Positions 20,113-30,125 are shown, counted from the stretch's first letter. The stretch is 64,000 nt of DNA from Swaminathania salitolerans (GCF_007988945.1 NZ_BJVC01000002.1:558001-622000), one strand, 5' to 3'. A program made the numbers and translations. The notes: generated by a model from the sequence alone, not told the origin.

Positions 20113-22707
20113 TTGACCGCAAAATCGAACGCAGGTTCCGCCAAGACCTCCCTCACGCGCAAGAAACGTTCCAACTCCAAGACGGAGCAGGCTGCTGCGG
20201 ACTCAGAAGCGGGCACGACCGCGACTGAGGCGGCGGGGCCCGCAGACGCGGCGCCTCTCGAAACCCCTCCCGTGAAAACGACCCGCGCCCGCACGCCGCG
20301 GGCCGGGCGGCCATCCACGGCGCGCGATGCTGCAGCAGATGCGCCTGCGGCGACGAAGGCGACGGCAAAGGCCGCTGCCAAGCCCGCCCGTGCACGGCGC
20401 AAGGCCAGTGTCACGGCCGAATCCGCGCCTGACGAGACCGTCGGGGTCGAGTTCGAACAGGTCGCCACGGATTCCGTCGGGGAAACCCCGACTGCAAAGC
20501 GCAAACCCGGTCGCCCCCGCAAAACCGCGAAGGACGCAGGCGGCGCAGCCGATCCGGCGACGGATTCCACTCCGGTGACGGGCCCGGTTGCGGCAGACGC
20601 ATCCCTGCCCGGGGAAACCGGCGCGACGACATCTGCGGACGCCGCAGAAAAGACCGCTCGCAAACCAGCCAGCGAGTCTGCCCGTCGGTCCGCGCGTCAG
20701 TCCGCTCCGGCAAAGACCGGAACGCGCGCGTCAGCCGCCACGAGGAAGTCGGGCAAGGCTGCGCCGGATATCGCCTCCGATGCCGCTGAGTCCGGCATGA
20801 AGCGCGAGACCGGCGACGAGTTGGCACCCTCCGGGCCCGGGAAAACGACACCGAAACCGGACACAGCCCCCGCTCGCAAGCGCACTGCCAGAAAAGCCGC
20901 CGAGCCGTCCGATGCGACAGACATGCCCGCACAGGACGAAACGACCGCAGCCATTCCGGCAAAGCCGGCGAAACGCCGCGGACGCAAGTCCCAGGCCGAC
21001 TCTCCGCTTCCCGCCAGGGATGAAACCGCAACAGCGGACGCGCCAGCGATGCCGGACACCGTGCCGACGCCGGTTCCGGTGACGGGGTCCGAAAACCCAT
21101 CGCAGGAGCGCGCTGCCGAAGACAACGCATCCGAAGCGAAACCCGTATTCGCCGATCTGGGTCTCTCCGAGCCGATCATGCGCGCGATTGCGGAGATGGG
21201 ATACGAGCATCCCACCCCGATCCAGGCGCGCGCCATCCCGGTGGTGCTCGAAAGACGGGACGTGCTGGGTGTTGCCCAGACCGGAACGGGCAAGACGGCA
21301 TCCTTCACCCTGCCGATGCTCGAGCGCCTCGCGGGCTCGAGAGCGCGCGCACGGATGCCGCGCTCGCTCATTCTCGAGCCGACGCGCGAACTGGCATTGC
21401 AGGTTGCGGAAAATCTGGCGCTTTATGGCAAGCATCTGCGTCTGAACCACGCGCTGCTCATCGGCGGCGAGAGCATGGCGGATCAGCGAGCCGTTCTCAA
21501 TCAGGGCGTCGATATCCTGATCGCGACCCCTGGTCGTCTGATGGATCTCTTCGACCGGGGCGGGCTGCTGCTCAACCAGACGGGAATCCTCGTCATCGAC
21601 GAGGCCGATCGCATGCTCGATATGGGCTTCATACCCGATATCCAGCGTATCGTGTCCCTGTTGCCCTCGCAGCGTCAGACCCTGCTGTTCTCGGCGACCA
21701 TGGCGCCGGAAATCCGGACCCTGGCCGATCAGTTCCTCCATCATCCGGAGGAAATCACGGTCTCGCGTCCGTCTTCGGTTGCGACCACCATCGAAGAGGC
21801 GCTTCTCGTGGTCGACGAGCACGACAAGCGTCGCGTGCTGCGAAAGCTCCTGAGGCGCGAGAGCGTCCAGAACGCCATCGTCTTCTGCAATCGCAAGCGC
21901 GACGTCGATGTCCTGTACAAATCCCTGCACAAGCATGGATTCGCGGTGGGTCACCTTCATGGCGATCTGGCCCAGTCCCTGCGGTTCAAGACGCTCGAAC
22001 GGTTCAAGGCCGGTGAGATCCAGATCCTCGTCTGTTCGGATGTCGCGGCGCGCGGGATCGACATCGGGGGGCTCTCGCATGTCTTCAATTTCGATCTGCC
22101 CTTCAATGCGGAGGATTATATCCACCGTATCGGTCGGACGGGACGTGCGGGAAAGACCGGCCATGCCTTCAGCCTCGCCTCGCCCCGTCAGCAGCTCCTC
22201 GCTGAGGGGATCGAGAAGCTGAAACACGCGCCCATTCCCCTGGCGGAGATCGAGGGAATCGAAACCCTCCCCTGGGCCGATCCGGAGGACAGGAACGCGT
22301 CCGCGGATCGTCGTCCCAAGGCGCGGGAGCGCGACAGGGATCAGGATCGCGATCGGGATCGGCGGAAGGATCGCGGCGGTCGTGGCAATCGCCGTTCCGA
22401 CCGGAGCCGGGAGGCCGACCGGAGCAGAGAGACGGACCGGGACCACGAGGCCGAGCGGGCGATCGAACGTCCCGAAGATGCCCCCGCGCCCACGCGCGAG
22501 GAGCGGGCACCCCGCCACGCCTCGCGTGCCGCAAAGCCCGAGCCTCATTCGATCAGCCCGGCGGCCCCTTTCGATCATGACACGCCGAGAACGGGTTTCG
22601 GTCACGACACGCCAGCCTTCATGCTGCTCCCACGCAGGAACAGGAAGGCCGAACATGCGGAGCAGGACGAGCATACAGGCCCGATCCAGCATCGCGGCAC
22701 CGTCTGA
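20113..22707 (+). CDS. DEAD-box RNA helicase with long basic N-terminal extension
   Basis: ATP-dependent RNA helicase. The helicase core starts near residue 345 with the Q motif (FADLGLS through HPTPIQARA), then AQTGTGKT, PTRELALQ, VIDEADRMLD, SAT, RGIDIGG and HRIGRTGRAG. The first 340 residues are low-complexity, rich in Ala, Lys, Thr and Pro, with AT-hook-like KRKPGRPRKTAK (about 130-141) and KRRGRKSQ. The C-terminus has an Arg-Asp repeat region with GGRGNRR. The start is TTG, preceded by AGAGAG; no in-frame ATG exists until about residue 235, so a shorter product starting inside the tail is possible. RhlE/DeaD-like proteins help ribosome assembly and cold growth; the exact role is not shown. 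Confidence 0.9.
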   Translation: MTAKSNAGSAKTSLTRKKRSNSKTEQAAADSEAGTTATEAAGPADAAPLETPPVKTTRARTPRAGRPSTARDAAADAPAATKATAKAAAKPARARRKASVTAESAPDETVGVEFEQVATDSVGETPTAKRKPGRPRKTAKDAGGAADPATDSTPVTGPVAADASLPGETGATTSADAAEKTARKPASESARRSARQSAPAKTGTRASAATRKSGKAAPDIASDAAESGMKRETGDELAPSGPGKTTPKPDTAPARKRTARKAAEPSDATDMPAQDETTAAIPAKPAKRRGRKSQADSPLPARDETATADAPAMPDTVPTPVPVTGSENPSQERAAEDNASEAKPVFADLGLSEPIMRAIAEMGYEHPTPIQARAIPVVLERRDVLGVAQTGTGKTASFTLPMLERLAGSRARARMPRSLILEPTRELALQVAENLALYGKHLRLNHALLIGGESMADQRAVLNQGVDILIATPGRLMDLFDRGGLLLNQTGILVIDEADRMLDMGFIPDIQRIVSLLPSQRQTLLFSATMAPEIRTLADQFLHHPEEITVSRPSSVATTIEEALLVVDEHDKRRVLRKLLRRESVQNAIVFCNRKRDVDVLYKSLHKHGFAVGHLHGDLAQSLRFKTLERFKAGEIQILVCSDVAARGIDIGGLSHVFNFDLPFNAEDYIHRIGRTGRAGKTGHAFSLASPRQQLLAEGIEKLKHAPIPLAEIEGIETLPWADPEDRNASADRRPKARERDRDQDRDRDRRKDRGGRGNRRSDRSREADRSRETDRDHEAERAIERPEDAPAPTREERAPRHASRAAKPEPHSISPAAPFDHDTPRTGFGHDTPAFMLLPRRNRKAEHAEQDEHTGPIQHRGTV

Positions 22708-22713
22708 TCTTCC

Positions 22714-24000
22714 ATGCCCTCATGTCAGGAAGCCACCGTTCTCGGATACGGGACGGATGGCGACGGGCTTGTCTCACTCGGTGACAAGCCCGCTTTCATC
22801 CCCTTCGCGGTTCCGGGAGATCGTCTCGAGCTTCTGGTCGGCGACGATCGTCATGTCGAACTCCGCGCCCTTCTTGCCCCGTCTCCCGACCGGGTAGAGT
22901 CGCCTTGTGCGCTTTTCGGGGCCTGCGGCGGTTGTGCCATGCAGTCTTCCGCACGCCCCGCATTGCTCGACTGGAAGCGTGGACGGGTCGTATCGGCGCT
23001 GGAAAAGGCCGGATTCGCCGCCCTTCCGTCAGCCGATACGTTTCAGGTCGCGCCGGAGACGCGCCGACGGATCGATCTGGCGTTCCGCCGCCTTCCGGGC
23101 CGGATCGAACTCGGACTGCACCGACGCCACGGAGACGTGGTGGACATGACCGAGTGTCATGTGATCGAACCCGCTCTCTTCGGACTGCTTGCGCCCCTGC
23201 GGGAGGTACTCGCAACCCTTGGCGTCGTGACGGGTACCGGCGATCTGCAGATCAATCTGTACGATTCGGGACCGGATCTTCTCCTTTCGACCGATGCAGC
23301 TCTGGCACCGACGGATCGGGTCAAGCTCGCGGCTTTCGGTCGGTCCCATGCGATACCGCGCATGTCCTGGCGCTCGAAGCGACGTCCTCTGGATGGCTGG
23401 GAAGTCATCGCGCAGCAGCAGCCGGTCTTTCATGTTTTCGGCGATGTCCGCCTTACCCCCCCGCCGGGCGGCTTTCTTCAGGCAACGCGACAGAGTGAAA
23501 AGGCGATTGCCGATGCCGTACTCGGTGCGCTTCCGTCCCTGAACCGGCGCGATCCTGTCTTCGAACTCTATGCGGGACTGGGCACGCTCACCGTGCCGAT
23601 CTCGACGAAAGCAAGGGTTCTCGCTTTCGAGGGGCACCATGATGCGATCGCCGCCTTGCGCTCCGGAGCGAAGGGGCAAAGGATCGAGGCCATTCACCGT
23701 GACCTTACCCGCCAGCCGCTCATCGCGAAGGAACTCGAAAAGGCCCGCGTGATCGTTCTCGATCCGCCGCATGGCGGCGCCATGACACAGATGCCTCATA
23801 TCGCCCGCTCAGGCGTCGAGGACATCATCTATGTAAGCTGCAATCCGCAGGCATTGCAGAAGGACGCGTCCCTGCTGCGTCAGGCAGGATACGAGATCCT
23901 CTCTCTGACGGTCGTCGACCAGTTCCTCTGGTCTACCGAAGTCGAATCGGTCGTCGCCTTCACCAGAAGCCGGAAAAGACTTTCACGTCGTCAGACGTGA
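22714..24000 (+). CDS. RumA/TrmA-family 5-methyluridine RNA methyltransferase
   Basis: SAM-dependent uracil-C5 RNA methyltransferase of the RlmD/RlmCD type, 428 residues. Iron-sulfur ligands appear as C65, C71, C74 (CALFGACGGC) plus a fourth Cys in TECHVIEP (about 148). The SAM domain has FELYAGLGTLTVP, the DPP motif LDPPHGG, the catalytic Cys in YVSCNP and the catalytic Glu in STEVESVV. The target (23S rRNA or tRNA) is not decided by the sequence. It follows the helicase by 6 bp, so they are probably co-expressed. Its 3' end overlaps the convergent sufA gene by 10 bp. Confidence 0.9.
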   Translation: MPSCQEATVLGYGTDGDGLVSLGDKPAFIPFAVPGDRLELLVGDDRHVELRALLAPSPDRVESPCALFGACGGCAMQSSARPALLDWKRGRVVSALEKAGFAALPSADTFQVAPETRRRIDLAFRRLPGRIELGLHRRHGDVVDMTECHVIEPALFGLLAPLREVLATLGVVTGTGDLQINLYDSGPDLLLSTDAALAPTDRVKLAAFGRSHAIPRMSWRSKRRPLDGWEVIAQQQPVFHVFGDVRLTPPPGGFLQATRQSEKAIADAVLGALPSLNRRDPVFELYAGLGTLTVPISTKARVLAFEGHHDAIAALRSGAKGQRIEAIHRDLTRQPLIAKELEKARVIVLDPPHGGAMTQMPHIARSGVEDIIYVSCNPQALQKDASLLRQAGYEILSLTVVDQFLWSTEVESVVAFTRSRKRLSRRQT

Positions 24001-24401
24001 AAGCTCTCCCCGCATCCACAACGACCCTTCTCATTCGGATTGCTGAAGGTAAATCCGGATTCGAGATCCTTCACTTCGTAATCCATGACCGAGCCGATCA
24101 GGAAAAGCGTGGCCTTCCGGTCGATCAGCAGCTCGAGCCCGTGATCGACGACGCGCTCGTCTCCCGCCGATGGGGCAGTGACGAAGCTCATGTCATAAGC
24201 CATGCCAGAGCAGCCCTTGGTGTTGACGCCGATACGCAGGGTCTGCCCCTTGTTGGCGCCTTCGTAGAGCTGGCGCAGCCGGGTCGCTGCACGATCCGTC
24301 ATCTGCATCAGGGGCGGGAGCGCCCGGGGCGCCGCCTTCTCCTGCAAAGGGGCGCTATCCGCCGCCATGGGGTTTTCCTTCCCGATTTCTGTCTGGCTCA
24401 T
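23991..24401 (-). CDS. sufA: A-type iron-sulfur cluster carrier (SufA/ErpA-like)
   Basis: Carries or inserts Fe-S clusters made by the SUF machinery. About 136 residues with the three conserved cysteines in GCSG and CGCGESF. An N-terminal extension of about 30 residues, rich in Ala and Pro, precedes the core (MTDRAATRLRQL). GGGAGG precedes the ATG. It is the last gene of the suf operon, 13 bp after sufT. Confidence 0.92.
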   Translation of the reverse strand: MSQTEIGKENPMAADSAPLQEKAAPRALPPLMQMTDRAATRLRQLYEGANKGQTLRIGVNTKGCSGMAYDMSFVTAPSAGDERVVDHGLELLIDRKATLFLIGSVMDYEVKDLESGFTFSNPNEKGRCGCGESFHV

Positions 24402-24414
24402 GGGGACCTCCCGT

Positions 24415-24795
24415 TCAGAACATGTTGAGGGCGAGACGCGCATCGTCACTCATGCGGCTCATATCCCAGGGCGGATCCCAGACGATCTCGACCGTGGCCG
24501 CGCTCACACCGGGGAGCGCGGCGACAGCCGCCCTCACCTGCTCGGGCAGCTCCTGTGCGCTCGGACAGTTCGGAGCCGTGAGAGTCATCTCGATATCGAC
24601 CCGGCCATCGTCATGCAGGTCGATCGCATAGATCAGGCCGAGCTCGTATATGTTGACCGGGATTTCCGGGTCGTACACGGTCGCGATCGCCGAGATCACA
24701 CTGTCCTCATCGACGTGACCGGGTGCGACCCGGGGGGCGTCCGCCTCGGACGATGCGCCGAGCGGCCGGGTCAGGATATGACCTTCTTCAGACAT
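24415..24795 (-). CDS. sufT: SUF-associated DUF59/MIP18 family protein SufT
   Basis: Fe-S maturation factor of 126 residues. The DUF59 core has DPEIPVNIYELGLIY and TLTAPNCPSAQELP, with the cysteine thought to be functional in this family. SufT is not part of the SufBCD scaffold but helps cluster delivery when demand is high. GGGAG lies 8 bases before the ATG. It is positioned between sufS and sufA. Confidence 0.92.
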   Translation of the reverse strand: MSEEGHILTRPLGASSEADAPRVAPGHVDEDSVISAIATVYDPEIPVNIYELGLIYAIDLHDDGRVDIEMTLTAPNCPSAQELPEQVRAAVAALPGVSAATVEIVWDPPWDMSRMSDDARLALNMF

Positions 24796-24809
24796 GTTCG
24801 ATCTCCCTG

Positions 24810-26048
24810 TCAGACCAGCATCCGACGCGCCCTTCGGACGCCTGCCACGAGTGCATCGATATCGCCCGTCGTCGTATAGACGCCAAAGCTCGCCCGTGCC
24901 GTTGCCGTAAGCCCCAGCCGCCGCAGGAGCGGCTCGGCACAATGCTGCCCGGCCCGGATGGCGATACCCTGCCGATCGAGCAGCACTGCCAGATCATGTG
25001 GGTGCGCACCCTCGACCAGAAAAGAGAGCACGCCTCCCTGTTCGCGCGGCGCACCGATCAGGGATACGCCATCCTCCCCACCCAGATGATGCCGTGCATA
25101 GGAGACGAGTTCCGCCTCGTGCTCGGCAATGGCGGTCGCGCCGAGCGACTCCATGAACGCGAGCGCGGCACCGAGTCCGACGACTTCGACGATGGGCGGC
25201 GTACCGGCTTCGAATTTATGGGGAATATCCGCCCAGCTGGCATGCTCGAAGCTGACGCTGCGGATCATCTCCCCTCCCCCCAGGAAAGGCGGCATCGCCT
25301 CCAGGAGCGAGGCCCGTGCCCAGAGCAGGCCAATTCCCGTGGGGCCATAGAGCTTGTGACCGGTGCAGACGAAGAAGTCCGCATCCAGATCCTGCACGTC
25401 GATCCGGCGATGCACGGCCGATTGCGATCCGTCGAACAGGATCTTCGCCCCGTAACGATGCGCAAGCCGGGCAAGATCCTTTGCCGGTGTGAGCGTTCCC
25501 AGAACGTTGGACATATGGGTGATCGCGACCAGACCGACGCGACCATCTGCCAGAAGCGCCTCATAGGCCTCGGGGTCGATATCCCCATTTCCGTCTATGG
25601 GCGCGATGCGCAGCTCGAGCCCTGCACGGTCGCGCAGCATCTGCCAGGGCACGAGATTGGAATGATGCTCCAGCTCCGAGATCAGGATCGCCTGACCGGG
25701 CCGGAGCAGCGCCCCGTAGGAATGGGCAACGAGATTGATCGCCTCGGTACTGTTGCGCGTGAAGACGATCTCGCGGCGATCCGGCGCATTCAGAAACGCC
25801 GCGCAGCGTGTCCGGACGGATTCATAGGCCTCTGTGGTCCGCTCGCTCATCCAGTGGAGCCCGCGATGGATATTCGCATATTGCGAACGCATCGTGTGGC
25901 TCATGGCATCGATCACGCAATCGGGCTTCTGGGCCGAGGCGGCCGAATCGAGGAAGACGAGATCCCGCCCGTAGACCTGCTCGCGCAGGATGGGGAACTG
26001 CGACCGGATCGCTTCGAAGCAGGCGCGCGCGTCGTGTGACGACGTCAT
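24810..26048 (-). CDS. sufS: Cysteine desulfurase SufS
   Basis: PLP enzyme releasing persulfide sulfur from cysteine for SufBCD. 412 residues with the PLP lysine in TGHKLYG (about Lys232) and the active cysteine in RAGQHCAEP (about Cys370). The RAGQHC loop fits the class II (SufS) desulfurases, which need a SufE or SufU partner; neither is encoded beside it. The ATG overlaps the sufD stop as ATGA. Confidence 0.95.
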   Translation of the reverse strand: MTSSHDARACFEAIRSQFPILREQVYGRDLVFLDSAASAQKPDCVIDAMSHTMRSQYANIHRGLHWMSERTTEAYESVRTRCAAFLNAPDRREIVFTRNSTEAINLVAHSYGALLRPGQAILISELEHHSNLVPWQMLRDRAGLELRIAPIDGNGDIDPEAYEALLADGRVGLVAITHMSNVLGTLTPAKDLARLAHRYGAKILFDGSQSAVHRRIDVQDLDADFFVCTGHKLYGPTGIGLLWARASLLEAMPPFLGGGEMIRSVSFEHASWADIPHKFEAGTPPIVEVVGLGAALAFMESLGATAIAEHEAELVSYARHHLGGEDGVSLIGAPREQGGVLSFLVEGAHPHDLAVLLDRQGIAIRAGQHCAEPLLRRLGLTATARASFGVYTTTGDIDALVAGVRRARRMLV

Positions 26049-27259
26049 TCCGGGTCCCTCTTCTGCCACCAGGTTTCGACGCGCCTGTCCAGCAGGGCAC
26101 TTGCCGTCTCGTCCTGAACCAGAGAAAGCGCATCGAGCAGGAACGCGCGCACGAGCATGGCACGCGCCTCGTCATGAGGGATGCCGCGCGCCCTGAGATA
26201 GAAAAGCTGCTCGTCATCCAGCGCACCGACCGTCGCGCCGTGGCTGCATTTCACGTCGTCCGCATAGATCTCGAGCTCGGGTTTGCTGTCGATCTGCGCC
26301 CGCTCCGAAAGAAGAAGCGCCTGGTTCATCTGATACCCGTCGGTCTTCTGGGCGATACGATCGACGTGGATCTTTCCCTGAAAGACGCCATGCCCGCCCT
26401 CCATGATCACGTTCTTGACCGTCTGGCGGGAGATGCAATCGGGCGCGGCATGTCTGATGACCGATGTCAGATCGGCGTGACGGTTTCCTGCGAGAAGCTG
26501 CGCCGCATTCACATGCACGGCAGCGTTGCTGCCGCCGAGATGAGCGAGAACCTCATGACGCGACAGGCGCGCGCCAAGCGTCAGGGTAAAGCTGTCGTAC
26601 AGCCCGCGGGACGATACATCGGCATTCACGAAGGCCAGATTGACCGCGTCCTGACTGTCCTGCTGAACGCGCAGATGCGTAAGCCGGGCGCCCTCGGCCA
26701 CCCGAACGCCCAGCACAGGATTGGCGAGATACGGCCCCTCGCCCGACTGGATGTCGAGCAGGGTCAGACGCGCATCCGCCTCGAGCGTGACCTGATGGGC
26801 GAGATGGGTCGAAACGGGTGCGTCGCCGGTCACGAGCGCCACCAGAGCGATCTGGCCGGCGTCTGCCCCGGCAGAGACATGAAGACCGAGCCCGGGCTGG
26901 GCCAACGCCGTGTTGAGAACGCTGATCGGTCGATCTGCCACGAGCGGCGCATCGGCCGCAACGAGGCGCACGCCCTCCGGCAGACTCGTCAGCTCCGGTA
27001 CCAGCGCCCCGTTCACGAACACGACGCGATGGCTTGCGTCTGCCTCTGGCGCAAGCCGGGCCAGAAGCGCGCGCGCCTCGTCCGGCGCGACCGGCGCGGG
27101 CGCTGCGAAACCGGTCGTTTCGAGCGCGCGCAGCGGTGTATAACGCCACGCCTCGAGACGACGGCCCGGAAGGCCCTGTTGTTCGAGAAGCGTGCGGGCC
27201 TGCCCCTCATGGGCGCGCGCCATGAAGGATCCGAGTGCGGAGATCTCCGCCCCGCTCAT
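26045..27259 (-). CDS. sufD: Fe-S scaffold complex protein SufD
   Basis: Partner of SufB and SufC in the cluster scaffold. 404 residues with the beta-helix region and the family motif CSHGATVGALDDEQLFYLRARGI shortened here as SHGATVGALDDEQLFYLR, plus a C-terminal helical end. The start overlaps sufC by 4 bp. The N-terminal domain is short and Ala-rich, as in other alphaproteobacteria. Confidence 0.94.
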   Translation of the reverse strand: MSGAEISALGSFMARAHEGQARTLLEQQGLPGRRLEAWRYTPLRALETTGFAAPAPVAPDEARALLARLAPEADASHRVVFVNGALVPELTSLPEGVRLVAADAPLVADRPISVLNTALAQPGLGLHVSAGADAGQIALVALVTGDAPVSTHLAHQVTLEADARLTLLDIQSGEGPYLANPVLGVRVAEGARLTHLRVQQDSQDAVNLAFVNADVSSRGLYDSFTLTLGARLSRHEVLAHLGGSNAAVHVNAAQLLAGNRHADLTSVIRHAAPDCISRQTVKNVIMEGGHGVFQGKIHVDRIAQKTDGYQMNQALLLSERAQIDSKPELEIYADDVKCSHGATVGALDDEQLFYLRARGIPHDEARAMLVRAFLLDALSLVQDETASALLDRRVETWWQKRDPE

Positions 27260-28026
27260 GCCACCGCCTCGAGATATTGCTGATAGCCCTGGGCCTCCAG
27301 CGCGAGCGCCACTTCGGCACCCCCGCTATGGATGATCTGCCCCTTGGCCATCACATGCACCCGGTCCGGCTGGATATAATCCAGAAGACGCTGGTGATGG
27401 GTGATGATGAGCGCCGAGAAATCCGGACCGCGCAGGCTGTTGACGCCCTCTGCAACGATACGCAGTGCGTCGATATCGAGGCCGCTATCGGTTTCGTCGA
27501 GGATCGCGAATCTGGGACGCAGCATCCGCATCTGAAGCACCTCGTTGCGCTTCTTCTCGCCTCCGGAGAACCCGACATTGACATTGCGCTTGAGCATCTC
27601 GTCGGACATGTGCAGGTGCTTCGTCTCGGCCCGCACGGCCTTCAGGAAACCGACCGCGTCCAGCTCCGGCTCCTCGCGCGCGCGCCGCACCGCATTGACG
27701 GCCGTGCGGAGGAAATTCGCGTTATTGACCCCGGGCAGTTCGACCGGCGCCTGAAAGGCGAGAAACACGCCGAGAGCGGCGCGCTCCTCAGGCTCGAGCG
27801 CCAGAAGATCCGCGCCATCGAACGTGGCGCTTCCACCCGTCACCTCGTAATCGTCGCGGCCTGCGAGCACATAGGACAGGGTGGATTTGCCCGATCCGTT
27901 AGGCCCCATGATGGCATGGATCTCGCCTTTGGGAATATCCAGATCCAGTCCGCGCAGGATCTCTTTCGGGGTTCCGTTATCGTCGATCTGCGCACAGAGA
28001 CCGGAAATTTTCAGAAAATCGTTCAT
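27256..28026 (-). CDS. sufC: Fe-S assembly ATPase SufC
   Basis: ABC-type ATPase of the SufBC2D complex, about 256 residues. Walker A is GPNGSGKST, the signature FSGGEKKR, and Walker B FAILDETDSGLD, all typical of SufC. The ATG is 13 bp after the sufB stop, preceded by AAAGG. An open frame starting 33 bp earlier overlaps sufB and is less likely. Confidence 0.96.
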   Translation of the reverse strand: MNDFLKISGLCAQIDDNGTPKEILRGLDLDIPKGEIHAIMGPNGSGKSTLSYVLAGRDDYEVTGGSATFDGADLLALEPEERAALGVFLAFQAPVELPGVNNANFLRTAVNAVRRAREEPELDAVGFLKAVRAETKHLHMSDEMLKRNVNVGFSGGEKKRNEVLQMRMLRPRFAILDETDSGLDIDALRIVAEGVNSLRGPDFSALIITHHQRLLDYIQPDRVHVMAKGQIIHSGGAEVALALEAQGYQQYLEAVA

Positions 28027-28039
28027 GATGCGGCCTTTG

Positions 28040-29527
28040 TTACCCGACGCTACCTTCAAGACTGAGCTGCAGAAGCTTCTGCGCCTCTACTGCGAACTCC
28101 ATGGGAAGTTCCTTGAGAACATCCTTGCAGAATCCGTTGACGATGAGACCCACGGCATCCTCCTCCGAAAGCCCGCGTGACCGGCAATAGAAAAGCTGGT
28201 CTTCCGAGATCTTGGAGGTGGTCGCCTCATGCTCCACGCGCGCCGTCATGTTCCTGTTCTCGATATAGGGAACGGTATGAGCGCCGCACTGATCGCCGAT
28301 CAGGAGACTGTCGCATTGCGTGAAGTTTCGCGCGCCGCTTGCCTTGGGCGTCATGCGAACCAGCCCGCGATAGGTGCTGTCCGAACGGCCCGCAGAGATG
28401 GTCTTCGCGATGATCGTCGAGCGGGTATTCGGCGCGAGATGGATCATCTTCGTCCCGGTATCGGCCTGCTGGCGGTTGTTGGTGACCGCGACCGAATAGA
28501 ACTCGCCGACCGATCCCTCGCCTGCGAGAATGCAGGACGGGTATTTCCAGGTGATGGCCGATCCCGTCTCGACCTGCGTCCAGGAAATCTTCGCGTTGCG
28601 ACCGCGGCAGGCACCGCGCTTGGTCACGAAATTGTAGATGCCGCCCTGACCGTTCTCGTCGCCCGGATACCAGTTCTGGACCGTGGAGTACTTGATCCGC
28701 GCATCGTTCATGGCGACCAGCTCGACCACGGCTGCATGGAGCTGGTTCTCGTCGCGCATGGGGGCCGTGCATCCCTCGAGATACGAAACGGTTGCCCGGT
28801 CCTCGCAGATGATGAGCGTGCGCTCGAACTGCCCCGTATTGCGGGCATTGATGCGGAAATAGGTTGACAGCTCCATGGGACAGCTAACGCCCTCGGGCAC
28901 ATAGACGAAAGAGCCGTCCGTGAAGACGGCTGAGTTCAGGGCCGCGAAGAAATTGTCGCTGACCGGCACGACCGAGCCGAGATGACGCTTCACCAGCTCC
29001 GGATGCTCGCGAATGGCATCGGAAATCGGGCAGAAGATCACCCCCGCCTCTTCGAGCGTCTTGCGGAACGTCGTCACGACAGAGACGCTGTCGAACACCG
29101 CATCGACCGCAACAGGCAACCGGTCGCCGGTCTCGGCTCCCTCGACTCCGGCAAGCAAGGCCTGCTCATGAAGCGGAATGCCCAGTTTCTCATAGGTCCG
29201 CAGCAATTCCGGGTCGACTTCCTCGAGCGATTTCGGGCCGGGCTTCTTTTTCGGCTCTGCGAAATAGAACGCGTCCTGATAGTCGATCGCCGGATAATGC
29301 GGCTTCTGCCAGCTCGGCTCCTCCATCGCCTGCCAGGCGCGGAAAGCCTGCAGCCGCCAGTCGAGCATCCAGTCCGGCTCCTGCTTGCGCGCCGAGATGA
29401 AGCGGATCGTCTCCTCGCTCAGCCCCTTGGGCGCGAACTCCATCTCGATATCAGTTTCGAACCCCCATTTATAGGTCGATTGACCCAGGGTTTCGACGGC
29501 TTCGCGTGTTTCCGTTACGGCTGGCAT
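28040..29527 (-). CDS. sufB: Fe-S scaffold protein SufB
   Basis: Main scaffold of the SUF system, 495 residues. The C-terminal beta-helix has [16 protein letters not shown] with the conserved cysteine, and the sequence ends in [11 protein letters not shown]. It is the first enzyme gene after the Rrf2 regulator, separated by a single base, so both are made from one message. Confidence 0.97.
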   Translation of the reverse strand: MPAVTETREAVETLGQSTYKWGFETDIEMEFAPKGLSEETIRFISARKQEPDWMLDWRLQAFRAWQAMEEPSWQKPHYPAIDYQDAFYFAEPKKKPGPKSLEEVDPELLRTYEKLGIPLHEQALLAGVEGAETGDRLPVAVDAVFDSVSVVTTFRKTLEEAGVIFCPISDAIREHPELVKRHLGSVVPVSDNFFAALNSAVFTDGSFVYVPEGVSCPMELSTYFRINARNTGQFERTLIICEDRATVSYLEGCTAPMRDENQLHAAVVELVAMNDARIKYSTVQNWYPGDENGQGGIYNFVTKRGACRGRNAKISWTQVETGSAITWKYPSCILAGEGSVGEFYSVAVTNNRQQADTGTKMIHLAPNTRSTIIAKTISAGRSDSTYRGLVRMTPKASGARNFTQCDSLLIGDQCGAHTVPYIENRNMTARVEHEATTSKISEDQLFYCRSRGLSEEDAVGLIVNGFCKDVLKELPMEFAVEAQKLLQLSLEGSVG

Positions 29528-29528
29528 G

Positions 29529-29996
29529 TCAGCCCTCCCTTTCCGGATGCTGTTCGGCGGGCGCGGCGCGCTCCGCCAGCGCCATATGCCCGGGCGGGCA
29601 GGCGCGGCTCATATCGGCGAGATTGATCGATTGCAGGGTGGAGCGGATTGCCTGATTGACCATGTCCCACTGCCCCGAAGACAGACTGCAAAGCGACTTC
29701 GCCTCGCAGACGCGGCCTTCCACGCAGGCTGTCAGGGCGATCGGTCCGTCCACCGAGGTGATGACGGCGGCGATCGAGATATCCGAAAGCGACCGGGCCA
29801 GCCTGTATCCGCCGCGTGCGCCGCGATGGGATGCGACGAGACCATCCGCAGCCAGCCCCTTGAGAAGCTTGGCGACGGTCGGCTCGGGCACGCCCGTCGC
29901 GCCTGCAAGTGCCGCTGCCGTCATCAGCGTGTCGTGATGGCCGAGCTGCACGAGGAGAACGGTTGCGTAATCGGCAAGTTTGGATAACCTGAGCAT
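29529..29996 (-). CDS. Rrf2-family SUF operon regulator (IscR-like)
   Basis: DNA-binding regulator of 155 residues: winged helix at the N-terminus ([18 protein letters not shown]) and three cysteines at 91, 97 and 103 ([13 protein letters not shown]), the spacing that binds an Fe-S cluster in IscR. As the first gene of the operon it most likely represses suf when clusters are plentiful. The C-terminal tail is short and Pro/Glu-rich. This is the common SUF regulator of alphaproteobacteria. Confidence 0.93.
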   Translation of the reverse strand: MLRLSKLADYATVLLVQLGHHDTLMTAAALAGATGVPEPTVAKLLKGLAADGLVASHRGARGGYRLARSLSDISIAAVITSVDGPIALTACVEGRVCEAKSLCSLSSGQWDMVNQAIRSTLQSINLADMSRACPPGHMALAERAAPAEQHPEREG

Positions 29997-30065
29997 TCTG
30001 CTCCCTCGATCAGTCCCACATGGACATAAATTAAAGACTAAAATCGTGCTATTTGATTAGCAGAT
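29997..30065 (-). promoter_or_regulatory. Promoter/operator region of the suf operon
   Basis: AT-rich stretch in a GC-rich genome directly before the Rrf2 gene, including ACGATTTTAGTCTTTAAT on the minus strand. GATCGAGGGAG before the ATG is the ribosome site. The block GACTAAAATCGTGC on the plus strand may be a half-site for an IscR-type regulator, but I could not match a consensus with certainty. Confidence 0.4.
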
Positions 30066-30125
30066 GCGCGTCCGAGGGGCCTGCGTCAACCCTTTTGCCG
30101 GGTCCGGAGACGAGAAAAACCGAAC

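Noticed and set aside
17900-20700. Possible CRISPR-like or phage repeat because of short repeats
   Set aside because: The repeats are contiguous 15-bp units without spacers and lie inside a coding frame, so they are a minisatellite.
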